In this document: one piece after another, positions 52,540 through 63,835 of the stretch
How the letters are laid out: each line of letters opens with the position of its first letter
Numbering within the stretch: position 1 is the stretch's first letter
Origin: Phylloscopus collybita
Taxonomy: Eukaryota > Chordata > Aves > Passeriformes > Phylloscopidae
Reading direction: 5' to 3'
NCBI GenBank assembly: GCA_027886175.1
Contig: JAJNNQ010000019.1
Location: 17,999,501 to 18,063,500, forward strand
Length of the DNA: 64,000 nucleotides
The notes under the pieces: model-generated
Told to the model about the DNA's origin: nothing
The model's input: only the letters and a program-made list of their open reading frames with translations
Database searches by the model: none
Position numbers and translations under genes: made by a program

Positions 52540-53290
52540 GATGTGGATCTCAGGGTTATTTCTGGATGTGGATCGCTCAGGGTCAGCTCTGGGTGTGGGT
52601 CTCAAGGTCAGCTCTGGGTGTGGGTCTCAGGGTCAGCTGTGTCCCATGGATGTGGATCTCAGGGTCAGCTCTGGGTGTGGGTCTCAGGGTAAGCTGTGTC
52701 CCATGGATGTGGATCTCAGGGTCAGCTCTCGGTGTGGGTCTCAGCGTCAGCTGTGTCCCATGGATGTGGATCTCAGGGTCAGCTCTCGGTGTGGGTCTCA
52801 GCGTCAGCTGTGTCCCATGGATGTGGATCTCAGGGTCAGCTCTGTGCCCTGGATGTGCTCTGGGTGTGGGTCTCAGGGTTAGCTCTGGGCCATGGATGTG
52901 GGTCTCAGGGTTAGTTCTGTGCCATGAGTGTGGATCTCAGGGTTAATTCTGGGCCGTGGATGTGGATCTCAGGGTTAGCTCTGGATGCAGATCTCAGGGT
53001 TAGCTGTGTCCCATGGATGTGGATCTCAGGGTTAGCTCTGGATGCAGATCTCAGGCTTAGCTCTGGATGCAGATCTCAGGCTTAGCTCTGGATGCAGATC
53101 TCAGGGTTAGCTGTGTGCCCTGGATGTGGATCTCAGGGTTAGATCTGGATGCAGATCTCAGGGTTAGCTCTGTGCCCTGGGTGTGGATCTCAGGGTTAGC
53201 TCTGGATGCAGATCTCAGGGTTAGCTCTATGCTCTGGATGCAGATCTCAGGGTTAGCTGTGTGCCCTGGGTGTGGGTCTCTCTGCGGTTA
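52540..53290. repeat. minisatellite, GTGGATCTCAGGGTTAGCTCT core
   Basis: About 25 units sharing ATCTCAGGGTTAGCTCT or GTCTCAGGGTCAGCTCT, with GGATGTG, GGGTGTG or GGATGCA linkers and an optional GTGCCC/GTCCCATG insert. Unit length runs from 27 to 42 bp. Confidence 0.95.
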
Positions 53291-53857
53291 TTCCCCCAGG
53301 CTGGTTTTTTTCCCAGGGTTGATTTCAGCTCTCAAACCCATCCTGTTGTCCCGGGGAACACAATGGAGCTGCATATTCATGAGGGCGCTGCATTACACAG
53401 GGCTGATGGCAGAGCTGAGATCTTATCTGCTGCTTCCAGCAGCCCTTGTGGTGGCTCTTATCAGCCCTTTCCCTATCTGGGGTCTGCCCTGGATGAATGA
53501 ACATCGCGGTTCTTCCACTCAGAGGCTCTTGGGCTGTGGAGAGCAGCGGTGGATGCTCGGTGGAGATAAGGGCAGCAGCCTGGCTGAGAGCCCTGCCAGC
53601 CTTCCTGTGCCCCAAAAATGGGGCTGGTGACCCCTCTCGCTCCACGGGGAGAGCTCTGCTCCATGGGAAGGTCCCAATCCTTGGGGGAACCTGGAGGGAA
53701 CATGCTTTGGAGACTTGGAGACTCTAGCCCTGGATGTGGCAGAGTTGTGTGGGCACCGTGCTCCACAGGGCTGTGAGAGTGGCAGGATCCTCTGGCAGGA
53801 CAAGAGGGAACGGCCCCAGGCTGGGCCAGGGGAGGCTCAGGGTGGGCAGCAGCAGGA
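53291..53857. other. unique sequence with possible regulatory patch
   Basis: 53360-53480 holds GCTGCATATTCATGAGGGC and three GATA-type words (CTTATCTG, CTTATCAGC, CCTATCTG). The rest is GC-rich. No gene seen. Confidence 0.42.
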
Positions 53858-54058
53858 ATTTCCCCATGGAAAGGGAGCTCAGGGATTGGAACTGCCCAGG
53901 GAGGGTTGGAATGCCCATCCCTGGAGGTGTCCAAGGAGGGGCTGGATGTGGCACTGGGTGCTCTGGGCTGGGGACAGGGTGGGGATGGGGCACAGCTGGG
54001 ACTCCATGATCCTGGAGACCTTTTCCAACCTCGGTGATTCCGGGATTCTCTGTTCTGT
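53858..54058 (+). mobile_element. CR1 LINE 3' end, plus strand
   Basis: GGAACTGCCCAGGGAGGGTT, CATCCCTGGAGGTGTCCAAG, then the 3' end CCTTTTCCAACCTCGGTGAT and GATTCC-type tail. 5'-truncated. Confidence 0.88.
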
Positions 54059-54432
54059 TGGAGTTTCCCCTGGCACAGGCATGACTGGCAGAGCTTCAGC
54101 ACCCTGGAATCAATGGTGGCACCACCCAGGGGGGTGAGAGGGGCCAGGCAGGACATTGTGAGCTCTGGATCGGGGTTCAAGGGGTGACCTCAACCTCAAG
54201 GCCTCAGGTAGGAAATGAAAGGGCTGGAGGAAACCCAGGGGCTGGGAGGAGGTGCAGAGGGAGCCAACCAGCCCTGCAGGCCCTGGCAGCTCGGAGGGCC
54301 CTGTGCTGTGGGATGCACCAGGCATTACTGGAGCAGCAGATGGCTCCTCCCAAGGGCTGGCAGCAGAAATCAGCCCCTCTGCAGGGGCTGCCTTCAAACC
54401 CATCTGCAGTTAAGCCCTGGCAGTGCTGCTGT
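54059..54432. other. unique sequence, no gene seen
   Basis: GC-rich. Nothing recognised. Confidence 0.5.
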
Positions 54433-54708
54433 GGCTCCCTGAGGAATGACGCCGCTGGAGAAGCAGGAATCCTCATCACAGAATCCCAGCCTGGTTTGGG
54501 TTGGAAGGGAACTCAAATCTCACCTCATTCCAGCCCCTGCCGTGGGCAGGGACACCTCCCACTCTCCCAGGTCACTCCAGCTCCATCCAGCCTGGCCTTG
54601 GACACTTGCAGGGATCCAGGGGCAGCTACAGCTGCTCTGGGCAAACCCCCCATCCCTCCCATCCAGGCCAGGCTTCATCCCATTTCCACGAGTAGAAACA
54701 AAAAAACC
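54433..54708 (-). mobile_element. CR1 LINE 3' end inside a duplicated block, copy A
   Basis: CR1 from about 54479 (CACAGAATCCCAGCCTGG) to about 54690, plus about 45 bp of non-CR1 sequence on the left (ATGACGCCGCTGGAG) and an A-rich end. The whole block recurs at 58680-58957 with about six differences, close to 98% identity by eye. Confidence 0.9.
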
Positions 54709-56589
54709 CCAAAACACCACAGCTTCCCCAGGCTCAGGCAGCAACCCAGGAGCAGATCCACCTGCAGCAGCACCCAGCCCTCACCCCAGCATCAGACAGC
54801 ACTGCCAGCTCAGCCCCTGCTTGTAGCTCAGAGCTAAAAGTCTCCTGTCACCTCAGAGAGGGAGCCGTGGCCCCTGGGGACAGCAGCTCCCAGCCCAGGC
54901 AAACGGGGGCTGCGGCCTCACAACAAAGGGCTGAGGAGAAATTTGAAAAGATTTGGTTCTCCCTTTGTAGAAACCTTTGATTAAACCCTGGCAAGCCGGG
55001 ATCGAGCTGGCGCTCATCTCCCCGGCCTCCCACCCCCTCCTGCTTCTTCATCTCCCCTCTCCTCTGCCTTCTCGCCTTGCCTCTTTCTCTCCCTCCGCCG
55101 TGGAAGGGAGCAGATCAATAAATAAATAAACCCACAGAAATGTTATTTCTCCGGCGAGAGGCGCCTTGAAGTTCATCAGAAATAACAATCCCGACCTCCC
55201 GTGCATGCGCAGGGCAGGGGGAAGGGATGTGATTATTCCCCCGGGGAGAGAACAGCAGCACAACACGTTGGACCTGTTCCGAGGGCGCCGGGCTGACAAT
55301 TTTACCAGCAGCCTTTGAGCTCTCACTCGGGTGGCTTGAGGAGTTTTGACATGAAAGGGCCACCAGTCAAAGGAACAGAAGGATCAACTTGCAGGATTAA
55401 ATGTCCTTGTCACCGGCCCATCAAAACACGGCATTATTTTGGAGGGACAGCTCCTCTGGAGGAGTTCACAGCAGATTAAACCTGAAGTGCCAGGGGATTT
55501 TTTTGGTGGAACGGCCGCAGGTGGCACCAGTGCTGCAGGAGCACGGGGTGGCTGCGTGTCCCCATGGGGAGAAGGATCCACCTGGCCCTGCGGGGAGCCC
55601 CAGCCATTCATCTGCCATGCAAAGCAGCATGCAAAACCCCGGTGTTCCTCCCAAATCGACCCAAAGCTTCCTCCAGAGGATGGGGAACTTGAAATCCAGC
55701 GAGTGGTGAGATGAGTCAGGATCCAAAGGCTTTCATCTTGGGGCTTGTCCGCCCCAGGATGGCCCCAAATGGGGAGAGTTTGCAAAGGGGACACTGCTGC
55801 AGACGTTCCTGGGAGAACACGCACGCCAGCAGAGACACGAGGCTGGCTGGGTGTGCTCCTGAGAGCAGACGTGTCCCTGTGTCCCACCAGGAGCTCAGGG
55901 CCCCCCAGCACAAACCCACAGAGCAGAGCTGGAGCACGAGGGCTCTGTGTGGGACACAGCCCCAACCCTCTGCATCCCTTCCTCAGAGTTGGGGTGAAGG
56001 TGGACAGGACCCTCCTGCTCCTTGTCACACCCCAGCAACGCCACAAGTGAGCTCTGGGTGCGTTTGGGGGGTGGGAGTGGGGTGGGACATCCAGCACATG
56101 GCAGAGCCAGTGAGGACCCACAGGGCAGCACCTCCAGAGAGGAGGTGGGAACAAGGGATCTCTTGGTTCTGAAGAGCTCAAGCAGCTCCTTCCTAGGTGT
56201 GCAGGTGTTAATGGGAGCTCAGCTGGGATTCAAGGGAATGGTGCCCAGGTGTGGGGAGCTGATCTGAGTGCCTGGCAGGGGCTGGGAGCAGAGGGAACGT
56301 GATCCAGTCCTTCCCTGGGGAGATGTCTCAGTCAGCAAGAAAATCCTCGTGTGGAGCGACCAGCCCATGCCCTGTCCCAAGGAGTGCTGTCAGCAGCAGC
56401 TGCTGAAGGTTTTCCACAAGGACTGAGCCCAGCACAACCATGGGAAGGGTCAGAGGGAGCTCTCCTGTTCAGCAGTGAGATGCTGGCTCTGTTTGGGTGG
56501 AGAGAGGAGCAGGGTGGGAAAACAAGTCAGAAAAATTCACTCTCTGTGAAAATCACAGTGAGGAGACAGTGGAGGTGGGAGGGGATCGG
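54709..56589. other. unique sequence with AT-rich patches
   Basis: 54930-55010 has AACCTTTGATTAAACC with a CCTTTGATT TCF/LEF core. 55105-55200 has AATAAATAAATAAACCC and a GAAATAACAATCC word. 55360-55480 is moderately AT-rich. All could be regulatory. No gene or transposon recognised; open frames of up to 265 codons look like chance. Confidence 0.42.
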
Positions 56590-56766
56590 CCTGGGGAAGG
56601 CCTGGTCAAGGAAAGCTGTGGCTTCCCCATCCCTGGCAGTGTCCAAAACCAGGCTGGATGGGGCTTGGAGCAGTCTGGGATGGTGGAAGGTGCCCCTGCC
56701 CATGGCAGGGATGAGCTGAGCTGTAAGGTTTTTCCAACCCAATCCATTCCATGATTCCATGAGCCT
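56590..56766 (+). mobile_element. CR1 LINE 3' end, plus strand
   Basis: GCTTCCCCATCCCTGGCAGT, CCAGGCTGGATGGGGCTTGG, CCCCTGCCCATGGCAGGGAT and the tail CCATTCCATGATTCCATGAG. 5'-truncated. Confidence 0.9.
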
Positions 56767-57278
56767 ATGACCTGTACGTGGTGCTGTTTGAGCCTGTCAC
56801 ACAGAACGCCCCCAGCCAGCAGGAGAATCCCTCACAGGGTCCCTGGAGAGCCCTGCAGGTTGTGCCCCACAGCTTCGTGCAGAGAGACAGGGAGGATGTC
56901 GGAGGTGACCTTTTCCCTGACTTTGTCCCATCCCTCTGGGGAATCATCTGGGGAGCTGGGGTGTCAAGCAGCATCTGCAGGTGTCGTGCTTGTAAATTCC
57001 TGCAGAGGAATTCCAGGCCAGCCGGCTTCCAAAGCACTTCCCCCGGGGTAATTTACGGCCAGGAGCACTGCAGAGCCCGCACGTCCCTCCTGTCCCCTCC
57101 CTGAGCCACCTGCGGGGCACAGAGCACTCAAACCCCGGCACTCGTGGTTCCCAGAACCTGGGGACACGGCTGGGGATGATCTCCTGCAGCCAGCCCGGGT
57201 TCCAGCTGCACCCACGGGTGCTGCAGGACACCTGGCTCTGTGCTCTGACCTCACAACTTGCTGCTGGAGCTGCTGCCC
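56767..57278. other. unique sequence, no gene seen
   Basis: GC-rich. Nothing recognised. Confidence 0.48.
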
Positions 57279-57573
57279 TTGCTCTGCCACGAAAGAAAGA
57301 TGTAAGTCTTGTTCAGAAGGCTGTGACTCCTAGGAGGAGTCCTGGTTTATTCTCCAAACCTATTTTATACTTTTCTACAAAGCACCCACCTTAGAGGTGG
57401 GGACCCCTGGACTCATTGGTCACTTGAAGAGACCATCAAGCAAAGTCCCTCCTTTGGGAAAGCGTGTAGAAAAGTATCTTAGTTTACAACAACATGGCCT
57501 TGTTGACCAGTTTTGTTCCTGAGAACAGAATTTCCTGAAACCAAAACGTGGCAGGCACAAAATTGTGGCTACA
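57279..57573 (-). mobile_element. solo LTR, family alpha, copy 5
   Basis: 295 bp with perfect 6-bp TSDs CTGCCC (57273-57278 and 57574-57579). Closest by eye to the copy at 17462 (shared AAGTCTTGTTCAGAAGGCTG). The promoter-distal end shows a small deletion. AATAAACC is read on the minus strand. Confidence 0.9.
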
Positions 57574-58052
57574 CTGCCCCTGACTCCTGCCTGCTCCCTG
57601 CAATCCCAGCAGCTGGGAGGGGATGGATCCCCGGCACCCACCAAGGCTCACGTCCACACGAGCAGCCAGCGGGCAGGGAAAGGGCTGGATGAGCAGCAGG
57701 GAGCCCGGGAAGGGCAGGGAGAGCAGGTCGGACCAGCACGGGGAGGCAGCGCGGGGCTGTGCCCCCGGGCGGGCTGCTCCTGCCGGCTCTTATCACAGCT
57801 CTTATCACAGCTTCCCCAGACAGCTCCTGGGACTGCTGCACCACCCCCCTGCCTCGGTTCCTGCAGCCCTGAGTGCCCTGCCAGGCTGGCACTGAATCCT
57901 CAGAGGGGAAACTGAGGCCAGGACCAAGAGCAAAGACAAAAGGAGCTCTCAGTCCCAGGAACAGCCCCACAGTTCAATGCAGAACCTGCACCTTGGGGTC
58001 CTGAGGGGAGTGAGAGGCCGAGCAGGTGGCTGGGAGGGGTTTTGTGTCCTTT
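57574..58052. other. unique sequence, no gene seen
   Basis: GC-rich with a duplicated CTCTTATCACAG word near 57785-57810. No gene recognised. Confidence 0.48.
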
Positions 58053-58130
58053 GGGAAGGGGAGGGGAGGGAAGGGAAGGGAAGGGAAGGGAAGGGAAGGG
58101 AAGGGAAGGGAAGGGAAGGGAAGGGAAGGG
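58053..58130. repeat. (GGGAA)n purine microsatellite
   Basis: About 14 GGGAA units after a G-rich start. Same motif as the central block at 26.7-26.9 kb. Confidence 0.97.
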
Positions 58131-58133
58131 GCA

Positions 58134-58236
58134 GGTGAGGGGTCAGTGGGGGCTGACCCAGGGGAGGTGAGGGGTCACTGGGGGCTGACCCAGGGGAGGT
58201 GAGGGGTCAGTGGGGGCTGACCCAGGGGGAGGTGAG
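58134..58236. repeat. 33-bp repeat, three copies
   Basis: Three near-identical units carrying GGTGAGGGGTCAGTGGGGG and CTGACCCAGGGG. Confidence 0.95.
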
Positions 58237-58679
58237 GCACAGGTGGTCTCAGGTGAGGGGCGTGCAGGGGTTTCTGGCAGAGGCAGTGCTGTACAACACT
58301 TTGTGTGGGTTTATATACAACCCAAAACACCCAGTGCACATGTAACAAAACTACTCAGTGCAATGCAACACCCCCTGATCCAAGGGGATGGGAGCTGAGC
58401 TCTGCCTGGCCCTGCTTTGAAGGGAGAAGAGCTGGGGAGAGCCAGCTAAGGCTGGTGAGTGCTCTGCAGCATCAAAGGGTGGCCTAAGCTCCTCTCTGCT
58501 CCCTCTCTATCCTGCCCAGCTGGTTTTGGAGCCTCGGGGATGATCACAGCCCCCTCCTCCACAGCTCCTCTTAAAGAGCTTTTGGTCCCTGACTCCAGGG
58601 GCCCTGCGGGAAATGCTCAGCCTGGTGTTTGCAGCCTCCGTGTCGCTGGGAAGGTGCATCCCACGGGGATGGGAGGATG
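58237..58679. other. unique sequence, no gene seen
   Basis: Mixed composition with an AC-rich stretch at 58315-58375. Nothing recognised. Confidence 0.48.
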
Positions 58680-58957
58680 GGCTCCCTGGGGAATGACGCC
58701 GCTGGAGCAGCAAGAATCCTCATCACAGAATCCCAGCCTGGTTTGGGTTGGAAGGGAACTCAAATCTCACCTCATTCCAGCCCCTGCTGTGGGCAGGGAC
58801 ACCTCCCACTCTCCCAGGTCACTCCAGCTCCATCCAGCCTGGCCTTGGACACTTGCAGGGATCCAGGGGCAGCCACAGCTGCTCTGGGCAAACCCCCCAT
58901 CCCTCCCATCCAGGCCGGGCTTCATCCCATTTCCACGAGTAGAAACAAAAAAACCCC
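58680..58957 (-). mobile_element. CR1 LINE 3' end inside a duplicated block, copy B
   Basis: Near-identical to 54433-54708, including the 45-bp non-CR1 flank and the GAGTAGAAAC A-rich edge. It is followed directly by a long A/C-rich simple repeat. Confidence 0.9.
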
Positions 58958-58966
58958 CACAACACT

Positions 58967-59262
58967 ACAACCCCAAAACAAAAAAAAAAAAAAAAAAAAA
59001 CCACAAACAACCAACCCCAAAACCAAAAAAAAACAAAAAAACCAACCAACCAACAAACCCAAAAACCAACCAATCAACCAAAAACCCAAAACCCAGCCAA
59101 TCAACCAACCAACCCAAAAACAACCAACCAACCAACCAGATCCCAAAACCCCAAAAAACAAAAAAAGAAAAAAAGAAAAAAAAGAACCCCCCCGAAAAAA
59201 AAAAACAACCAAAAACCAAAACCAACAAAAACAACCCCCCAGACAAACAACAATGACAAAAA
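58967..59262. repeat. A/C-rich low-complexity tract
   Basis: AAAACCAACC- and AACCAACCAACC-type simple sequence with an A-run of about 20 at 58981. It probably grew from the A-rich edge of the neighbouring block, since copy A at 54.7 kb has only its first few bases. Very skewed strand composition with almost no G before 59250. Confidence 0.9.
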
Positions 59263-59484
59263 GCAGGAGGTGAAAGACGTTGAGGATCCAGGTAACCAGA
59301 TCATGAAGCATTCTGCCATTTTCCACATCCCAGCGAGCAGAGGGGAGAGCAGCAGCGTTCCCCGCCGGCAGGCAGCGCCAGCCCTGGCACAAACACCTCA
59401 CCTGTGCCTGGGCAAGGAGGCTGTGGCACCTGGGGAGGAGGCAGCTGCCCACTGGGCTGATGTGATGTAGCCCTGCTTGGTGCC

Positions 59485-59830
59485 TGAGATGTTTTGGTTT
59501 CTCTGAAACTCTTTTCCCAGAGAGTTTTCTGCCAACAAGAGACACGTTTTCATGACTGTAACCTTTGTTTGCATTCCTTTCCCTGGGAGGGACTTCTTCT
59601 TGATGTCCCTCTGCTCTGACCAAGGTGAGTGAAGAAGTTTGTCTTTGTTTCACCAATGGAGTTGTTCTCTGTAGAACAGGATAAAAGGGAAGGAATTGCT
59701 GGAAATCAACGGAGCCATTGTCAGCCTGCTGGAGATGGAGTCTGTGTCGTTGTGGTCTTTATTGTGATCTTTAACAGCGTCAGTGTGACATTCCAGCTGC
59801 ACACCCTGGAGACTGGAGTGCCCACGGTGA
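59485..59830 (+). mobile_element. possible solo LTR, unassigned family
   Basis: An AT-rich block with an AGGATAAAAGGG promoter-like word at about 59678 and sequence that reminds me of avian ERVL-type LTRs (CTGCCAACAAGAGACACG, GTCTGTGTCGTTGTGGTC). There is no second copy in the window, and I could not set a TSD or clear ends. It could instead be a unique regulatory block. Confidence 0.35.
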
Positions 59831-61674
59831 GCCTGGGACAGCGGGGTGGGGGCTGCTGGGACCCCCCAGCTGTGGCACCTGCCCCCTCTTCTGAACCTGG
59901 CTGCATTCAGGGAGCCCCCCCAAAGCTCCTCTCCTCCGCAGCACCGCCGGAGTGGCAGTAAATGAAATACTATTGTCTGATTACAGCCAGGATATGGCTC
60001 TAAATTGACTGGTTTATAGGCCTGGGTAATTTAATTTTTTTCCTTCAGTGAATGGGCTGCCACATGCCCGCAGCCCTCGCTGGGATCCCGGCACAGCTGC
60101 TCCCTGAGCGCAGCTCCCATTCCCATCCCGGTGCTCTGCCACGCTCTGCCCCTGGGGTGCCCTCCTGCAGGGCACAAAAACCACCCAGAGGCTCTCCAGG
60201 GAATCCAGGAGCTGTGGGAGGACGGCCCAGCAGTGGCTGCAGGGTCTGAGGCCGGAGTTGTCCCGGCAAGGATGGGTGGAGCTGCTCCAGGATGGGCAAG
60301 GAATGCGCCCAGGGCTCCTGGAATCCCAGGGAACTGCGACAGAGGTTGAATTTTGGGCTGTGCCACCCTAAAAAACCCCTCTGGTTGGGCGTTGATCCAG
60401 CTCATCTCCCTGCAGGCATCGCCACCCTCCCAGGGCAGCATCCCCAGGGCTGCTGGGGAGCCAGCCTGGCTCAGCACTCTGCCAGCAGCAGCAGCAGCAG
60501 GTTTTTCGGCAGGCTGCAGTCCCCTGGAAGCCGGGATGGATGGTGAGGAGGGAAAGCAGCAGAGTGGAGAGACCCCCCCGAGCAGCCGTGCTCAGCCCTG
60601 CTCAGCCTCGCTGCACCGCGGGGCTCCCCCTGCCTGCGCCGGGATTCGCATCATTCTCTCCTCAATGGCCCGGCTGCGTTTCTCCGAGCGCATCACATTC
60701 CGCCTGCCGGCTCAGTGGGGTCTCTCTCCTCCCTGGGATTTTGAGCTCTTCCCCGATTTCCATCGGTTTCCAGTGCAGTTTCCATCTGCAAATCTCAGGG
60801 CTGTGTTTATTTAGGGCAGCGGTGTCTCACCCTTTCCAGCCAATTTGGGAATATCCCTTTTGTTCCTGCCTCAAAAAAAAAAAAAATCCCCTCTACGTTT
60901 CTGCAGAAGCCCTGATCTTTCTCTGGTTGTTTTTTTTTTTGCGCTCAGCCGGGTGAAAACATTTTGTGTGACACCAGTTATAAGTGCAAGTTCCGTGAGC
61001 AGGGGGTCCCTGGGGACTCCCTGCTTCATTCTGGCAGCTTTGCCTCACCACGGGAACGCTTCAAGGCCCACCATGGGATGCCCCCAAGCCCTAAAACCTG
61101 CTGAAAATATTGTGGGAAGTCTCATGGAAGAAGGCTCTGTGACTCACTCCATGTCATGTGTGAGGGCAGGCAGGACGTGGCAGCTCTGATATTTTCACAG
61201 CCAGCAGCAGGCACAGGTAACTCCACCCTTGGAGCAGTCAGCGAGGACATTCCCACCTCAGTGTCCGTGGAATCTCTCAGTTCCCGGTGTCCGTGTCCTC
61301 TGGGGCCCTTTGGGAAGCCTTCTGCTGATGCCTTCTGAGTCAGAGATGAGTAAAATCCTTGTCCTGAAGCTGTGAGACCTTTAAGACTCAAAGCTGTTTT
61401 CGCAAGTGCCCCGAGGGCTGTGAAAAATTCCAAATATTGCTTTGAAACTGGAAAGTTCCCGCAAGTCCCTGACAGCTGCTGCTCCTGTTTACTCTCTGTG
61501 CCAGGATTATTAACGGAGGTGTTGAACAAGCAAAGCCAGCCCTGCTCCCTGGAGCTCTCCTGGCACTGCCTGATCTTTGTGACGGGCCTTTGTCCTCAGC
61601 TTTGAGGGTGGGCAGAGACCTCCATGTGGAGATGGAGGTGTGGGCAAAGCTCCACCTTGGGGCTTTGCTGGGCA
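59831..61674. other. unique sequence with AT-rich patches, no gene seen
   Basis: AT-rich patches at 59960-60055 (AATGAAATACTATTGTCTGA, TAAATTGACTGG, GGGTAATTTAATTT) and 60640-60975 (with A- and T-runs), plus a milder one at 61370-61520, are possible regulatory islands. A (CAG)n run of six lies at 60484-60501. No coding exon supported. Confidence 0.42.
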
Positions 61675-62632
61675 GGGTGACCATCCCTGTGCAGTGACCA
61701 TCCCTGTTCCAGTGACCATCTCTGTGCAGTGGCCATCCCTGGGGCAGTGACCATCCCTGTACCAGTGACCGTCTCTGTTCCAGTGACCATCCCTATTCCA
61801 GTGACCATCCCTGGGGCAGTGACCATCCCTGTGTCAGTGACCATCCCTGTGCAGTGACCATCCCTGGGGCAGTGACCATCCCTGTGTCAGTGACCATCCC
61901 TGTTCCAGTGACCATCCCTGTGTAGTGACCATCCCTGTTCCAGTGACCATCCCTGTGTAGTGACCATCCCTGGGGCAGTGACCATCCCTGTGTAGTGACC
62001 ATCCCTGGGGCAGTGACCATCCCTGTGTCAGTGACCATCTCTGTTCCAGTGACCATCCCTGGGGCAGTGACCATCCCTGTTCCAGTGACCATCCCTGTGC
62101 AGTGACCATCCCTGTTCCAGTGACCATCCCTGTGTAGTGACCATCCCTGGGGCAGTGACCATCCCTGTGTCAGTGACCATCTCTGTTCCAGTGACCATCC
62201 CTGGGGCAGTGACCATCCCTGTTCCAGTGACCATCCCTGTGCAGTGACCATCCCTGTGTCAGTGACCATCCCTGTGCAGTGACCATCCCTGTGCACTGAC
62301 CATCCCTGTGCCAGTGACCATCCCTGTTCCAGTGACCATCCCTGTGCAGTGACCATCTCTGTTCCAGTGACCATCCCTGTGCAGTGACCATCCCTGTGTC
62401 AGTGACCATCCCTGTGCAGTGACCATCTCTGTGCAGTGACCATCCCTGTGTCAGTGACCATCCCTATGCCAGTGACCATCCCTGTGCAGTGACCATCTCT
62501 GTGCAGTGACCATCCCTGAGCAGTGACCATCCCTGTTCCAGTGACCATCCCTATGCCAGTGACCATCCCTGGGGCAGTGACCATCCCTGTGCAGTGACCA
62601 TCCCTGTGCAGTGACCATCCCTGGGGCCCTCT
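61675..62632. repeat. 18-bp minisatellite, GTGACCATCCCTGTNCCA
   Basis: About 55 units of CAGTGACCATCCCTG plus a three-base variable end (TGT, TTC, GGG, TGC, AGC); units of 17-18 bp mix. Variant order repeats in blocks, a sign of multi-unit duplication. Minus-strand frames stay open by periodicity only. Confidence 0.97.
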
Positions 62633-62765
62633 GGAGGTGAGCAATGCCTGGCACTGCTGTTGTCCATGGGACAGTGTCCATGTGGTCCCTTTCAGGATCC
62701 TGGAGCCCCCACATTGCTGTGGGAATGTGTCTGAGCTGAAGCCAAGCTCAGCATCTGCCCTTGGT

Positions 62766-63035
62766 CCACAGGGAATGGTTTGGGTTGGAAGGAACCTTAA
62801 AGGAACCCATCCCACCCCATGCCATGGGCAGGGACACCTCCCATTGTCCCAGGCTGCTCCCAGCCCCAGTGTCCAGCCTGGCCCTGGGCACTGCCAGGGA
62901 TCCAGGGGCAGCTACAGCTGCTCTGGGCACCCTGTGCCAGGGAACAATTCCTGCCCAATCTCCCATCCATCCCTGCCCTCAGCTCTCCCCCAGTGCTGCC
63001 CTCCCTTCCCTGCTCCGGCCCCACGGGACTCACTG
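62766..63035 (-). mobile_element. CR1 LINE 3' end
   Basis: GGTTTGGGTTGGAAGGAACC, GGGCAGGGACACCTCCCATT, CTCTGGGCACCCTGTGCCAG and GGAACAATTCCTGCCCAATC. Same subfamily as 985-1560. 5'-truncated. Confidence 0.9.
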
Positions 63036-63536
63036 AGCTCCTGTGGCCTTCCCTGGAGGGGACAAGAGCCTCCACCCCATCCCTGCCAGCCCTGCCTCCT
63101 GTCGTGTGCCAGGGCAGTGCCGGGAAGCTGGCAGCTCCCACGGGCTCATTAATGTGGAGCGCGTGCCTGCCCCGCTCCCCGCGCATCGATCTGATAAATG
63201 AGGAGCCGCCGATGGTATTTTCTACCCTTTTAAGTGTTAAAATAACATTTTAGTGAAATATGAGCAGGTCAGAGCCGAGCTGCCCCCTTTCATCTCCCAG
63301 CACAAGGCAGCTGGAGGGGAGGGGGCTGGCACTGGCCAGCCCGTGCGCTCCCACATCCACAGAGGTGCCTGGGGTGGGTGGGTTTGGGGTGGTACCAGCA
63401 GTGCTCCCATCTCTGGGGGAGGATTGGGGTCGTTGTGGGTGTGCAGGTGCTGCACCTGTGCCCAGCCCTCGGCACAGGACAAGGAGGAAAACCCATTTCC
63501 ATCCACACCACAGTGAAAACTTCCACATGTCCGAAG
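63036..63536. other. unique sequence with an AT-rich patch
   Basis: 63135-63260 contains GCTCATTAATGTGG, CGATCTGATAAATGAGG and a TTAAAATAACATTTTAG patch, possibly regulatory. No gene recognised. Confidence 0.42.
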
Positions 63537-63835
63537 CTCTTCCATCCCATCCCATCCCATCCCATCCCATCCCATCCCATCCCATCCCATCCCATCCCAC
63601 TGATCCCATCCCATCCTGTGATCCCATCCCATCCCATTGATCCCATTGATCCCAGTGATCCCATTGATCCCACTGATCCCATTGATCCCATCCCATCCCA
63701 TCCCCCCTTCCCCTGCCCATCCCATAAACACTTTCCCTGTGCATCCTTTCCATGCCCATGCCATCCCATCCCATGCCATCCCATGCCATCCCAATGCCAT
63801 CCCATCCCATCCCATCCCATCCCATCCCCTGCCCA
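63537..63835. repeat. (ATCCC)n with CCCATTGATCC variants
   Basis: Pentamer CATCC blocks at 63540-63600 and 63690-63710 flank 9- to 10-mers CCATTGATC and CCAGTGATC. The last 75 bp mix in GCCATCCCATGCC. These motifs are the reverse complement of those in the array at 33708-34193. Confidence 0.96.

Noticed and set aside
63537..63835. Interstitial telomere-like sequence
   Set aside because: The unit is ATCCC/GGGAT, not TTAGGG. It is a simple pentamer array.
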